DNA of 46,874 nt from Mangrovicoccus ximenensis (GCF_003056725.1 NZ_QBKZ01000002.1:361360-408233), one strand, 5' to 3'. Shown: positions 24,945 to 34,712, counted from the first letter of the stretch. Numbers and translations are program-made. Notes: generated from the sequence alone by a model not told the origin.

Positions 24945-26156
24945 ATGCTGTACATGGGTTACCAATTCCAGGATGACGTGATCGCGCCGGTCCGGATGAT
25001 GGCACGGAACCTGCGCCTGGGCGGCACGCCCTGGGGGCAGATGCTCAACGGCACCGCGCAGTATTTCGATGCCGCGATGGAGATGGTGTCGCGCTTCCAG
25101 CTGACCCATGCCAGCCCGCCCTTCGGCATCCACAAGGTCCGCACCGGCAATGTCGATGCGACCGTCACCGAGGAGGTGGCGATGTCGCTGCCCTTCGGGC
25201 GGCTCCTGCATTTCCGCAAGGACATCGATACGCCGCAGCCGCCGATCCTGGTGGTGGCGCCGCTCTCGGGGCATTTCGCGACGCTCCTGCGCGGCACGGT
25301 CGAGGTGCTGCTGCGCGACCACGACGTCTATATCACCGACTGGGCCAATGCCCGCGACGTGCCGCTCTCGGCCGGGAGTTTCGGCGTCGAGGACTATGTC
25401 GAGTACGTCATCAAGTTCCTCGAGCATATCGGCCCGGGCTCGAACATCCTGGCGGTCTGCCAGCCCTGCGTGCAGGCGCTCGCGGCGGTGGCGGTGATGT
25501 CTGAGGACAACAACCCCGCGACGCCCGTGTCCATGACGCTGATGGCCGGGCCGATCGACGTGCGCGAAAGTCCGACGGTGGTCAACGACCTCGCCAACGA
25601 GAAGCCGATGGAGTGGTTCGAGACCAATGTCATCGCGCGGGTGCCGTCGCGCTATGCCGGGGCGGGGCGCAAGGTCTATCCGGGCTTCGTGCAGCTCACC
25701 GCCTTCATGGCGATGAACATGGAGCGCCATCAGGACCAGCACCGGAAGCTGTTCGGCCACCTGTCGAAGGGCGAGTTCCGCGAGGCGGAGAAGATCAAGG
25801 AATTCTACGACGAGTATTTCGCCGTGCTCGACCTGACGGCGGAATTCTATCTCGAGACGATCGAGCGGATCTTCCAGAAGGCGGAGCTGGCGACCGGGGA
25901 ATTCACCTATCGCGGCCGCAAGGTGAAGCCGGCCGCGATCCGGCGCACGGCCCTCCTGACCGTCGAGGGCGGGCGCGACGACATCTGCGCGCTCGGCCAG
26001 ACCACGGCGGCCCATGAACTCTGCTCTTCGCTGCGGCCGCATCTGAAGCGGCACCACCTGCAGGCCAATGTCGGCCATTACGGCGTGTTCAACGGCCGCC
26101 GCTGGGAGAACGAGATCTACCCGCAGGTCAGGAACCTGATCCTCGCCATGGAGTGA
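24945..26156 (+). CDS. phaZ: Intracellular polyhydroxyalkanoate depolymerase
   Basis: 403 residues. Hydrolyses storage polyhydroxybutyrate granules. The α/β-hydrolase nucleophile is the cysteine in the lipase-box-like ILAVCQPCVQALA (about residue 173), as in the native-PHB depolymerases. Other family marks are PILVVAPLSGHFATLLRGTV, YITDWANARDVPLSAG and the catalytic-His region NVGHYGVFNGRRW near the C-terminus. AGGGGGCAGG precedes the ATG. phaC, phaP and phaR, which usually sit near phaZ in this family, are absent, another sign that neighbourhoods here have been rearranged. Confidence 0.95.
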   Translation: MLYMGYQFQDDVIAPVRMMARNLRLGGTPWGQMLNGTAQYFDAAMEMVSRFQLTHASPPFGIHKVRTGNVDATVTEEVAMSLPFGRLLHFRKDIDTPQPPILVVAPLSGHFATLLRGTVEVLLRDHDVYITDWANARDVPLSAGSFGVEDYVEYVIKFLEHIGPGSNILAVCQPCVQALAAVAVMSEDNNPATPVSMTLMAGPIDVRESPTVVNDLANEKPMEWFETNVIARVPSRYAGAGRKVYPGFVQLTAFMAMNMERHQDQHRKLFGHLSKGEFREAEKIKEFYDEYFAVLDLTAEFYLETIERIFQKAELATGEFTYRGRKVKPAAIRRTALLTVEGGRDDICALGQTTAAHELCSSLRPHLKRHHLQANVGHYGVFNGRRWENEIYPQVRNLILAME

Positions 26157-26175
26157 TCCCGGGCCGGGCCCCGGT

Positions 26176-27240
26176 TCAGCCCGCCGCGGCGGCCTGCCTG
26201 CGTGCGGCCAGCGCGGTCTCGCGCTCGTAGACATGCCACAGATAGAGCCGGACCAGCTTCTCGGTCGCGCCGGGAAAGCGGCCCGAGATCCGGTGCGTTT
26301 CGAGAAGCCGGTCGAGCGGCGCCAGGTCGATTCCGGACAGGTCCGCCATGTAGCCCTCCAGCGCCGCCCGGTCGGACGGGGCGTCCGCGGCGGCGGCAGG
26401 GAAATCGATGCCGAAATGCCCGGCGACATAGCTGGTCTCGGAGGCGTCGGCGAGCGCGCCCAGCCACTCCGCCGCGATCGGGCGCGACGGGTAGGCGGCC
26501 GCCAGTTCGCGGCCCATCGCCATGCGCGCCTGCATCAGCACCCGGTCGCCGGCCGAAAGCGGCATCACCCGGTTGAAATGGTAGAGCAGCTTGGCCGCTG
26601 TCTCGCCCAGCCCTTCGTTCAGGCTGGTGCGCGCCATCCGCGCCAGGTCGAGCCCGAGCACGGTGGCGAAATCCTCCACCGCATCGCCGCCCGCCAGCTT
26701 GCCGCGGGAGAACTCCCGGACCTCCAGCGTGGTGACGCGGGCATCGGTGCGGAACGCCTCCAGCCGCATCCGGTAGCCGGGGCTGCAATGCGCCGGAAGC
26801 TGCGCCATGCCGCCGGTGATGCGTTGCTGGAAGGCGGAAGCGGCGTAGCTGCCGGGCGCGCGCAGATAGCAAAGCACATGGATTTTCGGCACCCGCGCGG
26901 CGAAGAAGTCGACCAGCGCGGTCTTGTCGGCCGGATCGAGGATGCTGATGTCCTCGCCCGAGATCAGCAGCCGCCTGCGGTCCGTGCGGGCGAGCTGTGC
27001 ATCGAGCATCTCCAGATAGGAGCTGCGGCGCTTCTCGATCTGCTCCGGGCCGAGGCCGAAGCTGCGCCAGTAATGGTACTTGGCGCGGTTTGCGGAAAAG
27101 GCGGTGTAGAGCGGGGCGGAATGGTTGGGGATCTCCAGATCCGCCTGGACCGTGTCGCCGTCGTCATAGCCGAGGATCGCCGACTGGATCGAGGTCGTTC
27201 CGGTCTTGTGCATGCCGATATGCAGCAGGACTTCGTCCAT
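26176..27240 (-). CDS. Sulfotransferase-like P-loop protein
   Basis: 354 residues. The N-terminus holds the 5'-phosphosulfate-binding loop of sulfotransferases, HIGMHKTGTTSIQ (residues ~6-18). The 3'-phosphate-binding region may be YLRAPGSYAASAF near 128. No signal peptide is seen, so it should be cytoplasmic. Proteins of this type are scattered in Rhodobacteraceae genomes, often near polysaccharide loci, but no such locus is next to it. It converges with phaZ. Acceptor unknown, and activity is inferred from the loop only. Confidence 0.75.
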   Translation of the reverse strand: MDEVLLHIGMHKTGTTSIQSAILGYDDGDTVQADLEIPNHSAPLYTAFSANRAKYHYWRSFGLGPEQIEKRRSSYLEMLDAQLARTDRRRLLISGEDISILDPADKTALVDFFAARVPKIHVLCYLRAPGSYAASAFQQRITGGMAQLPAHCSPGYRMRLEAFRTDARVTTLEVREFSRGKLAGGDAVEDFATVLGLDLARMARTSLNEGLGETAAKLLYHFNRVMPLSAGDRVLMQARMAMGRELAAAYPSRPIAAEWLGALADASETSYVAGHFGIDFPAAAADAPSDRAALEGYMADLSGIDLAPLDRLLETHRISGRFPGATEKLVRLYLWHVYERETALAARRQAAAAG

Positions 27241-27372
27241 GGTCTTCCACTCCCCGGGGCCGCCCTCCGGCCAGGCAGGGCCGGTTCCGGCATCCTAGCC
27301 GGGCCGATGCGCGGGAAGAAGCGGGCGCGCCGCGGCAAAAGGGCCGGCCGCGCGGCTGTCCCGGAAAGCGAA

Positions 27373-27394
27373 GGGGCGGCCCGCAGGCCGCCCC
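27373..27394 (-). terminator. Hairpin downstream of pyruvate carboxylase
   Basis: Perfect 9-base stem GGGGCGGCC/GGCCGCCCC with a 4-base loop, just 3' of the pyc stop on the minus strand. No long U-run follows, so termination strength is uncertain. Confidence 0.6.
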
Positions 27395-27399
27395 ATGCA

Positions 27400-30300
27400 T
27401 CATTCCAGTTCGACCAGCAGATCCTTGGCGTCGATCTGGGCGCCGGCGGTGACATGGACCGCCTTCACCTTGCCCGCGGTCTCGGCATAGAGGCCGGTTT
27501 CCATCTTCATCGCCTCGATCACGACGATCAGGTCGCCCTCCTTCACCTCCTGGCCGGGGGTGACGGAGATCTGCGAGGCGATCCCGGGCATCGGCGCGCC
27601 GATATGCTTGGGGTTTCCGGCCTCGGCCTTGGGCCGCGCCGCGGAAGACGCCTTGGCCTTGCGGTCCGGCACGCGGATGGTGCGCGGCTGGCCGTTCAGC
27701 TCGAAGAACACCCGCACGTCGCCGTCATCCTGGGTCTCGCCCACGGTCTGCAGGCGGATTTCCAGCGTTTTGCCCGGGTCGATCTCGACCGAGACCTCCT
27801 CGGCCGGCTCCATGCCGTAGAAGAAGGTGCGCGTCGGCAGCGTCCGGACCGGGCCGTACATGTCGTGGCGCGTCATGTAATCGGCGAAGACCTTCGGGTA
27901 CATCAGCGAGCCGTTCAGATCCTCGTCGTCGATCTCCACGCCGAACTGCTTGGCGAGCTTGGCGCGCTCGGCCTCCAGGTCGACCGGGGCGAGATGCTTG
28001 CCGGGGCGCTCGGTGTTCGGCGTCTCGCCCTTCAGAACCTTTGCGACGATGCCCTCCGGGAAGCCGCCCGGAGGCTGGCCCAGATTGCCCTTCATCATGT
28101 CTATGACCGAGTCGGGGAAGGCGACGTCCTTCGCCGGGTCCTCGACCTCGGCGCGGCTGAGGCCCTGGCTGACCATCATCAGCGCCATGTCGCCGACGAC
28201 CTTCGAGGACGGCGTCACCTTCACGATGTCGCCGAACATCTGGTTCACCTCGGCATACATGTGCGCGACCTCGTGCCAGCGTTCCTCCAGCCCCAGCGAG
28301 CGCGCCTGCGCCTTGAGGTTGGTGAACTGCCCGCCGGGCATCTCGTGCAGGTAGACCTCGGAGGCCGGCGCCGCGAGGCCCGACTCGAAGGCGGCGTATT
28401 GCGCGCGCACCGTTTCCCAGTAATCCGAAATCTCGCGGATTTTCGCGATGTCGAGTCCGGTGTCGCGCTCGGTATGGCGCAGCGCTTCGACGATGGAACC
28501 GAGGCAGGGCTGCGAGGTGCCGCCCGAGAAGGCGTCCATCGCCGCATCGACCGCATCCACCCCGGCCTGCGCGGCGGCGAGGATCGTCGCCCCGGCGACG
28601 CCCGAGGTGTCATGGGTGTGGAAATGGATCGGCAGCCCGACCTCTTCCTTCAGCGCCTTGACCAGCATGCCCGCCTGGGTCGGCTTCAAGAGGCCCGCCA
28701 TGTCCTTCAGGCCGAGCACATGCGCGCCCGCGGCCTTCAGCTCCTTGCCCATCGAGACATAGTAGTTCAGGTCGTATTTCGAGCGCGCCGGGTCCAGAAG
28801 GTCGCCGGTATAGCAGATCGTGCCTTCGCAGACCTTGTTTGCCTCGACCACCGCGTCCATCGCGACGCGCATGTTCTCGACCCAGTTGAGGCTGTCGAAG
28901 ACGCGGAACACGTCGACGCCCGACGCCGCAGCCTGCTTGACGAAGCTCTCGACCACGTTGTCCGGGTAGTTGGTGTAGCCGACGCCGTTCGACGCGCGCA
29001 GCAGCATCTGCGTCATCACGTTCGGCATCTTGGCGCGCAGGTCGCGCAGCCGCTGCCACGGGCATTCCTGCAGGAAGCGGTAGGCCACGTCGAAGGTCGC
29101 GCCGCCCCAGCATTCCACCGAGAAGAGCCCCGACAGGTTCGCCGCATAGGCCGGCGCCACGCGGATCATGTCGATCGAGCGCATCCTTGTGGCCAAGAGC
29201 GACTGGTGCCCGTCGCGCATGGTGGTGTCGGTCAGCAGCAGCCGCGTCTGCGCCGCCATCCAGTCGGCGACGGCCTGCGGGCCTTCGCGGTCGAGAAGCG
29301 TGCGGGTGCCTTCGGGCGCCAGGCCCGGCTCGACCTTCGGCGCGCGCGGCTCCTTGGCCATGGCGGGCTTGACCCGGCCTGCGGTCTCGGGATGGCCGTT
29401 CACCGTGATGTCGGCGATGTAGGTCAGCACCTTGGTCGCCCGGTCGGCGCGGCTCTTGAAGTCGAAGAGTTCGGGCGTCGTGTCGATGAACTTGGTCGAG
29501 TACTCGTTGTTGAGGAAGACCGGGTGCTTCAGCAGGTTGATGACGAAGTCGATGTTCGTCGAGACGCCGCGGATGCGGAACTCGCGCAGCGCGCGGTCCA
29601 TCCGCTTGATCGCGGCCTCGGGGGTCGGCGCCTTGGCGGTGACCTTGACCAGCAGCGAGTCGTAGTAGCGGGTGATCACGCCGCCGGCATAGGCGGTGCC
29701 GCCGTCGAGCCGGATGCCCATGCCGGTGGCCGAGCGGTAGGCGGTGATGCGGCCGTAATCCGGGATGAAGTTGTTCTGCGGATCCTCGGTGGTGATCCGG
29801 GTCTGAAGCGCGTGGCCGGTCAGCTTGATGTCGTACTGGCTGGCCTTGCCGGTCGCCTCGGTCAGCGACTTGCCCTCGGCGATCTTGATCTGCGCCTGGA
29901 CGATGTCGATGCCGGTGACTTCCTCGGTGACGGTGTGCTCCACCTGGACCCGCGGGTTCACTTCGATGAAGTAGAACTTGCCGGTCTCCATATCCATCAG
30001 GAATTCGACCGTGCCCGCGCATTCATAGTTCACATGGGCGCAGATCTTGCGGCCGAGCTCGCAGATTTCCTCGCGCTGCGCCTCGGACAGGTAGGGGGCG
30101 GGGGCGCGCTCGACGACCTTCTGGTTGCGGCGCTGCACCGAGCAGTCGCGCTCGTAGAGGTGGTAGATGTTGCCCATCTTGTCGCCGAGGATCTGGACCT
30201 CGACATGGCGGGCGCGGGTGATCATCTTCTCGAGATAGCCCTCGCCGTTGCCGAAGGCGGCTTCGGCCTCGCGGCGGCCTTCGGCGATCTTGTCCTTCAG

Positions 30301-30837
30301 CTCGGAGGGATCGAGGATCGGCCGCATGCCGCGTCCGCCGCCGCCCCAGCTGGCCTTCAGCATCAGCGGATAGCCGATCTCGGCCGCCTCTTCGGCGATC
30401 GCGTCGAAGTCATCGCCCAGCACTTCGGTCGCCGGGATCACCGGCACGCCCGCGGCGATGGCGACCTTGCGGGCGCTGGCCTTGTCGCCGAGCGCGCGCA
30501 TGGTCTCGGCCTTCGGGCCGATGAAGGTGATGCCGGCCGCGTCGCAGGCCTCGACGAATTCCGGGTTCTCCGAGAGCAGGCCGTAGCCGGGATGGATCGC
30601 GTCCGCGCCGCAGGCCTTGGCCACGCGGATGATCTCGGGGATCGACAGGTAGGCGGCCACGGGCCCGAGCCCCTCGCCGATGCGATAGGCTTCGTCTGCC
30701 TTGAAGCGGTGCAGCGAGAGCTTGTCTTCCTCGGCATAGACCGCGACGGTCTTCTTGCCCAGTTCGTTGGCTGCCCGCATGACCCGGATGGCAATCTCGC
30801 CGCGGTTGGCGACGAGAATCTTCGAGAACTCGGCCAT
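27400..30837 (-). CDS. pyc: Pyruvate carboxylase
   Basis: 1145 residues from ATG 30837 (MAEFSKILVANRGEIAIRVM); a GTG six bases upstream is an alternative. It makes oxaloacetate from pyruvate, bicarbonate and ATP. Domain order is complete: biotin carboxylase (~1-450, with YERDCSVQRRNQKVVE and HVQVEHTVTEE equivalents), carboxyltransferase from ~530 (DTTMRDGHQSLLATRMR), and C-terminal biotin carrier with the biotinyl lysine in VVIEAMKMETGL near residue 1110. Single-gene transcript, ending at a hairpin. It contributes anaplerosis for growth on C2/C3 compounds such as those from glycine and serine. Confidence 0.98.
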   Translation of the reverse strand: MAEFSKILVANRGEIAIRVMRAANELGKKTVAVYAEEDKLSLHRFKADEAYRIGEGLGPVAAYLSIPEIIRVAKACGADAIHPGYGLLSENPEFVEACDAAGITFIGPKAETMRALGDKASARKVAIAAGVPVIPATEVLGDDFDAIAEEAAEIGYPLMLKASWGGGGRGMRPILDPSELKDKIAEGRREAEAAFGNGEGYLEKMITRARHVEVQILGDKMGNIYHLYERDCSVQRRNQKVVERAPAPYLSEAQREEICELGRKICAHVNYECAGTVEFLMDMETGKFYFIEVNPRVQVEHTVTEEVTGIDIVQAQIKIAEGKSLTEATGKASQYDIKLTGHALQTRITTEDPQNNFIPDYGRITAYRSATGMGIRLDGGTAYAGGVITRYYDSLLVKVTAKAPTPEAAIKRMDRALREFRIRGVSTNIDFVINLLKHPVFLNNEYSTKFIDTTPELFDFKSRADRATKVLTYIADITVNGHPETAGRVKPAMAKEPRAPKVEPGLAPEGTRTLLDREGPQAVADWMAAQTRLLLTDTTMRDGHQSLLATRMRSIDMIRVAPAYAANLSGLFSVECWGGATFDVAYRFLQECPWQRLRDLRAKMPNVMTQMLLRASNGVGYTNYPDNVVESFVKQAAASGVDVFRVFDSLNWVENMRVAMDAVVEANKVCEGTICYTGDLLDPARSKYDLNYYVSMGKELKAAGAHVLGLKDMAGLLKPTQAGMLVKALKEEVGLPIHFHTHDTSGVAGATILAAAQAGVDAVDAAMDAFSGGTSQPCLGSIVEALRHTERDTGLDIAKIREISDYWETVRAQYAAFESGLAAPASEVYLHEMPGGQFTNLKAQARSLGLEERWHEVAHMYAEVNQMFGDIVKVTPSSKVVGDMALMMVSQGLSRAEVEDPAKDVAFPDSVIDMMKGNLGQPPGGFPEGIVAKVLKGETPNTERPGKHLAPVDLEAERAKLAKQFGVEIDDEDLNGSLMYPKVFADYMTRHDMYGPVRTLPTRTFFYGMEPAEEVSVEIDPGKTLEIRLQTVGETQDDGDVRVFFELNGQPRTIRVPDRKAKASSAARPKAEAGNPKHIGAPMPGIASQISVTPGQEVKEGDLIVVIEAMKMETGLYAETAGKVKAVHVTAGAQIDAKDLLVELE

Positions 30838-31237
30838 GGTCACATATCCTTACCAAAATCGACGTTGGGGCCTGACTTAGCGTCCCCGAAGGCGGCTGGC
30901 AAACATTTGTGCTAATGCGGCGTCAAATTGTTACAGATATTGCGCCGCCATTTCAGGGAAGTGCCTGTAAACCGGCCGTTTTTCCGTCATGAATTTGCCA
31001 TTCATCCATGGTGTCCGGCACGCATTTTGCGCCATGCAGCGGGGGGCTTGGGCTGATCCGGCCGCGCCGCGGGAGGGCGGCGGCAGAGAATCTGCCTGCG
31101 GATGTGCGGCCCGCAGCGCCCCTGCAGACAGGTCCGGCGGGCCCGATCCGGAACTGCAAAAGGTTTTGACGGAAATTTCCGGAACGTATCGGGAACACGC
31201 CTTCTCACCCGGCGCGGCCCGCGTTATAAGCCGGGGC
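30838..31237. other. Divergent intergenic region, pyc / uvrD
   Basis: 400 bases between divergent genes. On the uvrD side it contains an SOS box (31182-31196). The pyc side is AT-richer (30845-30960), suitable for a promoter; a minus-strand TTGACG can be seen near 30930 but its -10 is unclear. The middle ~200 bases are GC-rich and I find no gene in them. Confidence 0.5.
31182..31196 (+). promoter_or_regulatory. LexA (SOS) box upstream of uvrD-type helicase
   Basis: GAAC-GTATCGG-GAAC, an exact match to the alphaproteobacterial LexA pattern GAAC-N7-GAAC. It ends 41 bases before the helicase ATG and lies about 12 bases downstream of a TTGACG hexamer (31165-31170), so it would overlap the -10 region of that promoter. 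Confidence 0.7.
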
Positions 31238-33594
31238 ATGAATGAATTCGATGACAGCGAAGCCTTCGAGGCGGCCGCGATGCCGCTGTCGCGCCGGGCC
31301 ATGGCGGCGCGGCCGATGCCCTATCTGGACGGCCTGAACCAGGCGCAGCGCGAGGCGGTCGAGACGCTCGACGGGCCGGTGCTGATGCTGGCGGGGGCGG
31401 GGACCGGCAAGACCCGGGCGCTGACCGCGCGGATCGCGCATCTGCTGAGCACCGGCACCGCCAGGCCGAACGAGATCCTGGCCGTGACCTTTACCAACAA
31501 GGCCGCGCGCGAGATGAAGGACCGGGTGGGCAAGCAGCTCGGCCATGCGGTCGAGGGCATGCCCTGGCTCGGCACCTTCCACGCGATCTGCGTCAAGCTG
31601 CTGCGCCGCCATGCCGAGCTTGTCGGTCTGAAATCGAACTTCACCATTCTCGACACCGACGACCAGATCCGCCTGCTGAAACAGGTGATCTCGGCAGCCA
31701 ATATCGACGAGAAGCGCTGGCCCGCCCGCGCGCTCTCGGGCGTGATCGACAACTGGAAGAACCGCGCCTGGCGCCCGGATGCGGTCCCGGCCTCGGAGGC
31801 GAACGCCTTCAACGACCGCGGGATAGAGCTCTACGGCGCCTACCAGCAGCGGCTGCTGGACCTGAACGCCTGCGATTTCGGCGACCTGCTGCTGCATGTC
31901 GTGACGATTTTCCAGAAGAACCCCGACGTGCTGGAGCAGTACCAGCGCTGGTTCCGCTACATCCTGGTCGACGAGTACCAGGATACCAACGTCGCGCAGT
32001 ACATGTGGCTGCGGCTGCTCGCGGCCGGGCACCGCAACATCTGCTGCGTCGGCGACGACGACCAGTCCATCTATGGCTGGCGCGGTGCCGAGGTCGGCAA
32101 CATCCTGCGCTTCGAGAAGGACTTCCCCGGCGCCGCGGTGATCCGGCTGGAGCAGAACTACCGCTCGACCGAACATATCCTCGCCGCCGCCTCGGGGGTG
32201 ATCCGCGGCAACCAGGGGCGGCTGGGCAAGACGCTCTGGACCGATGCCAAGGGCGGCGAGAAGGTCCGGCTGATCGGCCATTGGGACGGAGAGGAAGAGG
32301 CGCGCTGGATCGGCGAGGAAATCGAGTCGATGCAGAAGGGCACGCGCGGCATGCGGCCCTTCGGGCTCGACGACTGCGCCATTCTCGTGCGGGCCTCGCA
32401 CCAGATGCGCGTCTTCGAGGACCGGTTCCTGACCATCGGGCTGCCTTACCGGGTGATCGGCGGGCCGCGCTTCTACGAGCGGCTCGAGATCCGCGATGCC
32501 ATGGCCTATTTCCGCATGGTGACCTCGCCCGAGGACGACCTGGCGTTCGAACGCATCGTCAACACGCCGAAACGCGGCCTCGGCGACAAGGCGCAGCAGA
32601 AGATCCAGCTGGCGGCGCGCGCCAACGGCGTGCCGCTGAAGGAAGGCGCGCGGCTCCTGGTCGAGGCGAAGGAAATCGGCGGCAAGGGCGGGGCGAAGCT
32701 GCGCGAGCTGGTCGAAGCGCTCGACCGCTGGGCGATCATGCTGCGCGAGCCGGACGCCAACCATGTCGAGATAGCCCAGGTGATCCTCGACGAGTCGGGC
32801 TACACCGCGATGTGGCAGAACGACAAGACGCCCGAGGCGCCGGGCCGGCTGGAGAACCTCAAGGAGCTGGTGAAGGCGCTCGAGAGCTTCGAGAACCTGC
32901 AGGGCTTCCTCGAGCACGTGGCGCTGGTCATGGACAACGATGCAGGCAATGCCGGTCCGCAGGTTTCGATCATGACGCTGCATGCCGCCAAGGGCCTCGA
33001 ATTCCCGGCGGTGTTCCTGCCGGCTGGGAGGACGGGCTGTTCCCGTCGCAGCGGTCCATGGACGAATCCGGCATCACCGGCCTCGAGGAGGAGCGCCGCC
33101 TGGCCTATGTCGGCATCACCCGCGCCGAGGAGGTCTGCACGATTTCCTTCGCCGGGAACCGCCGGGTCTACGGCCAGTGGCAGTCGCAGCTGCCTTCGCG
33201 CTTCGTCGACGAGCTGCCCGAGGCGCATGTCGAGGTGCTGACGCCTTCGGGCCTCTATGGCGGGCAGGCGCCGGTGCAGCGCTCGACGCTGGATGACCGG
33301 GCTGCGCGGGCGGATGTCTACAATTCCCCTGGCTGGAAGCGGCTGCAGGAGGCCCAGAGCCGTCCGCGTCCGATGCACCAGCCCAAGGAATCGCTGACCA
33401 GCGTGATCGATCTCGATGCGGTGTCGAGCTTCGTGCTGGGCGACCGGGTGTTCCACCAGAAATTCGGCTACGGCGCGGTGGCGGGCATCGAGGGCGACAA
33501 GCTGGAGGTCGCGTTCGAGCGTGCCGGGACCAAGCATGTCGTCGCGCGCTTCCTGAAGCCTGCCGCCGAGGCCGGGGATGATCCGCCTTTCTGA
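31238..33594 (+). CDS. uvrD: UvrD/PcrA-type 3'-5' DNA helicase, one-base frameshift
   Basis: Superfamily 1 helicase for nucleotide excision and mismatch repair. Motif I is LMLAGAGTGKTRALTARIAH, motif Ia is AVTFTNKAAREMKDR, motif II is ILVDEYQDTN, motif III is CVGDDDQSIYGWRGA, and motif V is IMTLHAAKGLEFPAVFLP. Right after motif V the frame breaks: CCG-G-C-TGG at 33020-33027 lacks one G compared with the expected PGWEDGLFPSQRSMDE. The next frame then continues with motif VI (LEEERRLAYVGITRA) and the normal C-terminus to 33594. As written the first frame stops at 33241, without motif VI. A lost base in a G run is a typical sequencing or assembly error, so the gene may be intact in the organism. 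Confidence 0.9.
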
Positions 33595-33703
33595 TTTCCG
33601 GCCCGGCGGCATTTCCGCCTAGAATGCAGGTGCGGCATTTTGTAAGCATGGGGGTGCGGGCGGACCGCGGCGTCCGTCCTGCCGGTGCTTTTCGGATGCG
33701 TGC

Positions 33704-34084
33704 ATGAAGATACTTATTGTCGAGAACGATCCGAATCCGAGGGAGCTGTGGGCGGCTGCCTTCCGGCGGGAGCGGCACGAGGTGCAGGAGGCCGCCAGCG
33801 CGCAGGCTGCGCGCAAGGCGCTGATCAGCGGCAGCTTCGATCTTGTCCTGCTCGATCTCTATCTCGGCGGCGGTCCCGGCCGTGCGGTGGCGGCGCTGGC
33901 GACCTATGCCAATCCGGACTGCAAGATGGTGCTGGTCGCGGGCGCGGCGGGGTTCTCCCAGGCGCGGCTGATGGGGCTGTCCCCGGCCGTGGTCTCGGCG
34001 CTGCGCAAGCCCGTCGACATAGAGCACATCATGGCGGTCTGCCAGCATGTGTGTCTGTCCCGCAAGGCCGCCGCGGCGTCCTGA
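33704..34084 (+). CDS. Stand-alone response-regulator receiver domain protein
   Basis: 126 residues, one CheY-like receiver domain and no output domain. The acidic pocket is EN-D near residues 7-9, the phospho-acceptor aspartate is Asp51 (LVLLDLYLGG), and the conserved lysine is Lys102 (ALRKPVD). The position that is normally Thr/Ser after strand 4 is occupied by VAGAAG, so the switch is atypical. No kinase gene is nearby. It could relay a phosphoryl group or signal through protein contacts. Confidence 0.8.
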   Translation: MKILIVENDPNPRELWAAAFRRERHEVQEAASAQAARKALISGSFDLVLLDLYLGGGPGRAVAALATYANPDCKMVLVAGAAGFSQARLMGLSPAVVSALRKPVDIEHIMAVCQHVCLSRKAAAAS

Positions 34085-34152
34085 GCGGGCTTTCCGTGAG
34101 GTTTCGTGAGATCCTGTGAGCGGCTCCGGGCCGTGTGCGCCGGGCTGCGGGC

Positions 34153-34287
34153 AAAAAAAAGCGGCGACACCAGGGAGGAGGAGGGTGCCGCCGCGAAAGC
34201 AGAAAGCCCAGGGAGGAGGAGGGGCTTCCTGATCTGAATGTCTGCGGAAGCTCCGGAGCGGACCACAGGGTCCGTGTCGCTTCCTGT
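34153..34287 (-). ncRNA. Cuckoo/CcsR-type small RNA with two CCUCCUCCC hairpins
   Basis: Read on the minus strand, two successive hairpins carry the same 12-base loop CUCCUCCUCCCU. The first stem is AAGCCC/GGGCUU (34204-34227). The second is GCGGCGGCACC/GGUGUCGCCGC (34161-34194, 11 pairs with one G-U) and is followed at once by eight U (34153-34160), a complete intrinsic terminator. This is the architecture of the CCUCCUCCC-motif 'cuckoo' or CcsR RNAs described in Rhodobacter, whose loops resemble anti-Shine-Dalgarno sequence and act on target mRNAs. The 5' end near 34287 is inferred from a promoter-like pair. The usual DUF1127 (ccaF1-like) gene is not next to it. Confidence 0.8.
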
Positions 34288-34293
34288 GATCTC

Positions 34294-34321
34294 AATCTAG
34301 CATTTTTCTGCACCTGCACAA
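34294..34321 (-). promoter_or_regulatory. Putative promoter of the cuckoo-type sRNA
   Basis: Minus-strand TTGTGC (34316-34321), 16-base spacer, TAGATT (34294-34299). Placement would start the RNA near 34287 and give a transcript of about 135 bases to the U-run. Confidence 0.4.
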
Positions 34322-34530
34322 TAGGGTAGTTAACATTTCTGCTATGCAGCATGCGCAAGCGTCGGAAATTATCGTTTCATACTTGAGGATTGATCGATTC
34401 TCTTGGGGGTTTGCCCCGCGGCAGGCGGCGACGATCTTTCTGCAAGTGCAAAATGATCCCCAGGCATTAGACCTTGGTCGCAGCGTGCGCCGTGCGGCCC
34501 GTCCGGTCCCGGCTGGATCCCGCAGGGGAA

Positions 34531-34585
34531 TTCATGGAACCAGAGGGCAGGTGGCTGGAGCAGGCCGGATTCCATGAAATCCCAT
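34531..34585. repeat. Upstream copies of the TTCCATGAA element
   Basis: TTCATGGAA at 34531-34539 is the exact inverse of TTCCATGAA. The 16-base sequence TTCCATGAAATCCCAT occurs at 34570-34585 and again at 34718-34733 inside the mraZ promoter region. There are therefore two direct copies and one inverted partial copy within about 200 bases. Confidence 0.6.
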
Positions 34586-34712
34586 GGGCGGACGGGGGGC
34601 GAAACACGTATTTCCTGGCTCTTTCCGCGAAATCCGGCGAGTCTTCCCGCAACTTTCGTCACAGGTTCCGCACACTCGGAAAATTTTCTGCTCCTTTGGT
34701 GTAAATTCCTGT

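Noticed and set aside
26233..30915. A 1560-residue open frame on the plus strand
   Set aside because: It runs antisense to pyruvate carboxylase and the sulfotransferase gene, shows His/Arg/Asp-rich shadow composition typical of high-GC antisense frames, and matches nothing.
34085..34140. A terminator for the receiver-domain gene using the A-run at 34153
   Set aside because: The A-run lies 5' of the GC-rich stem on the plus strand, so it functions as a U-run only for the minus-strand sRNA.
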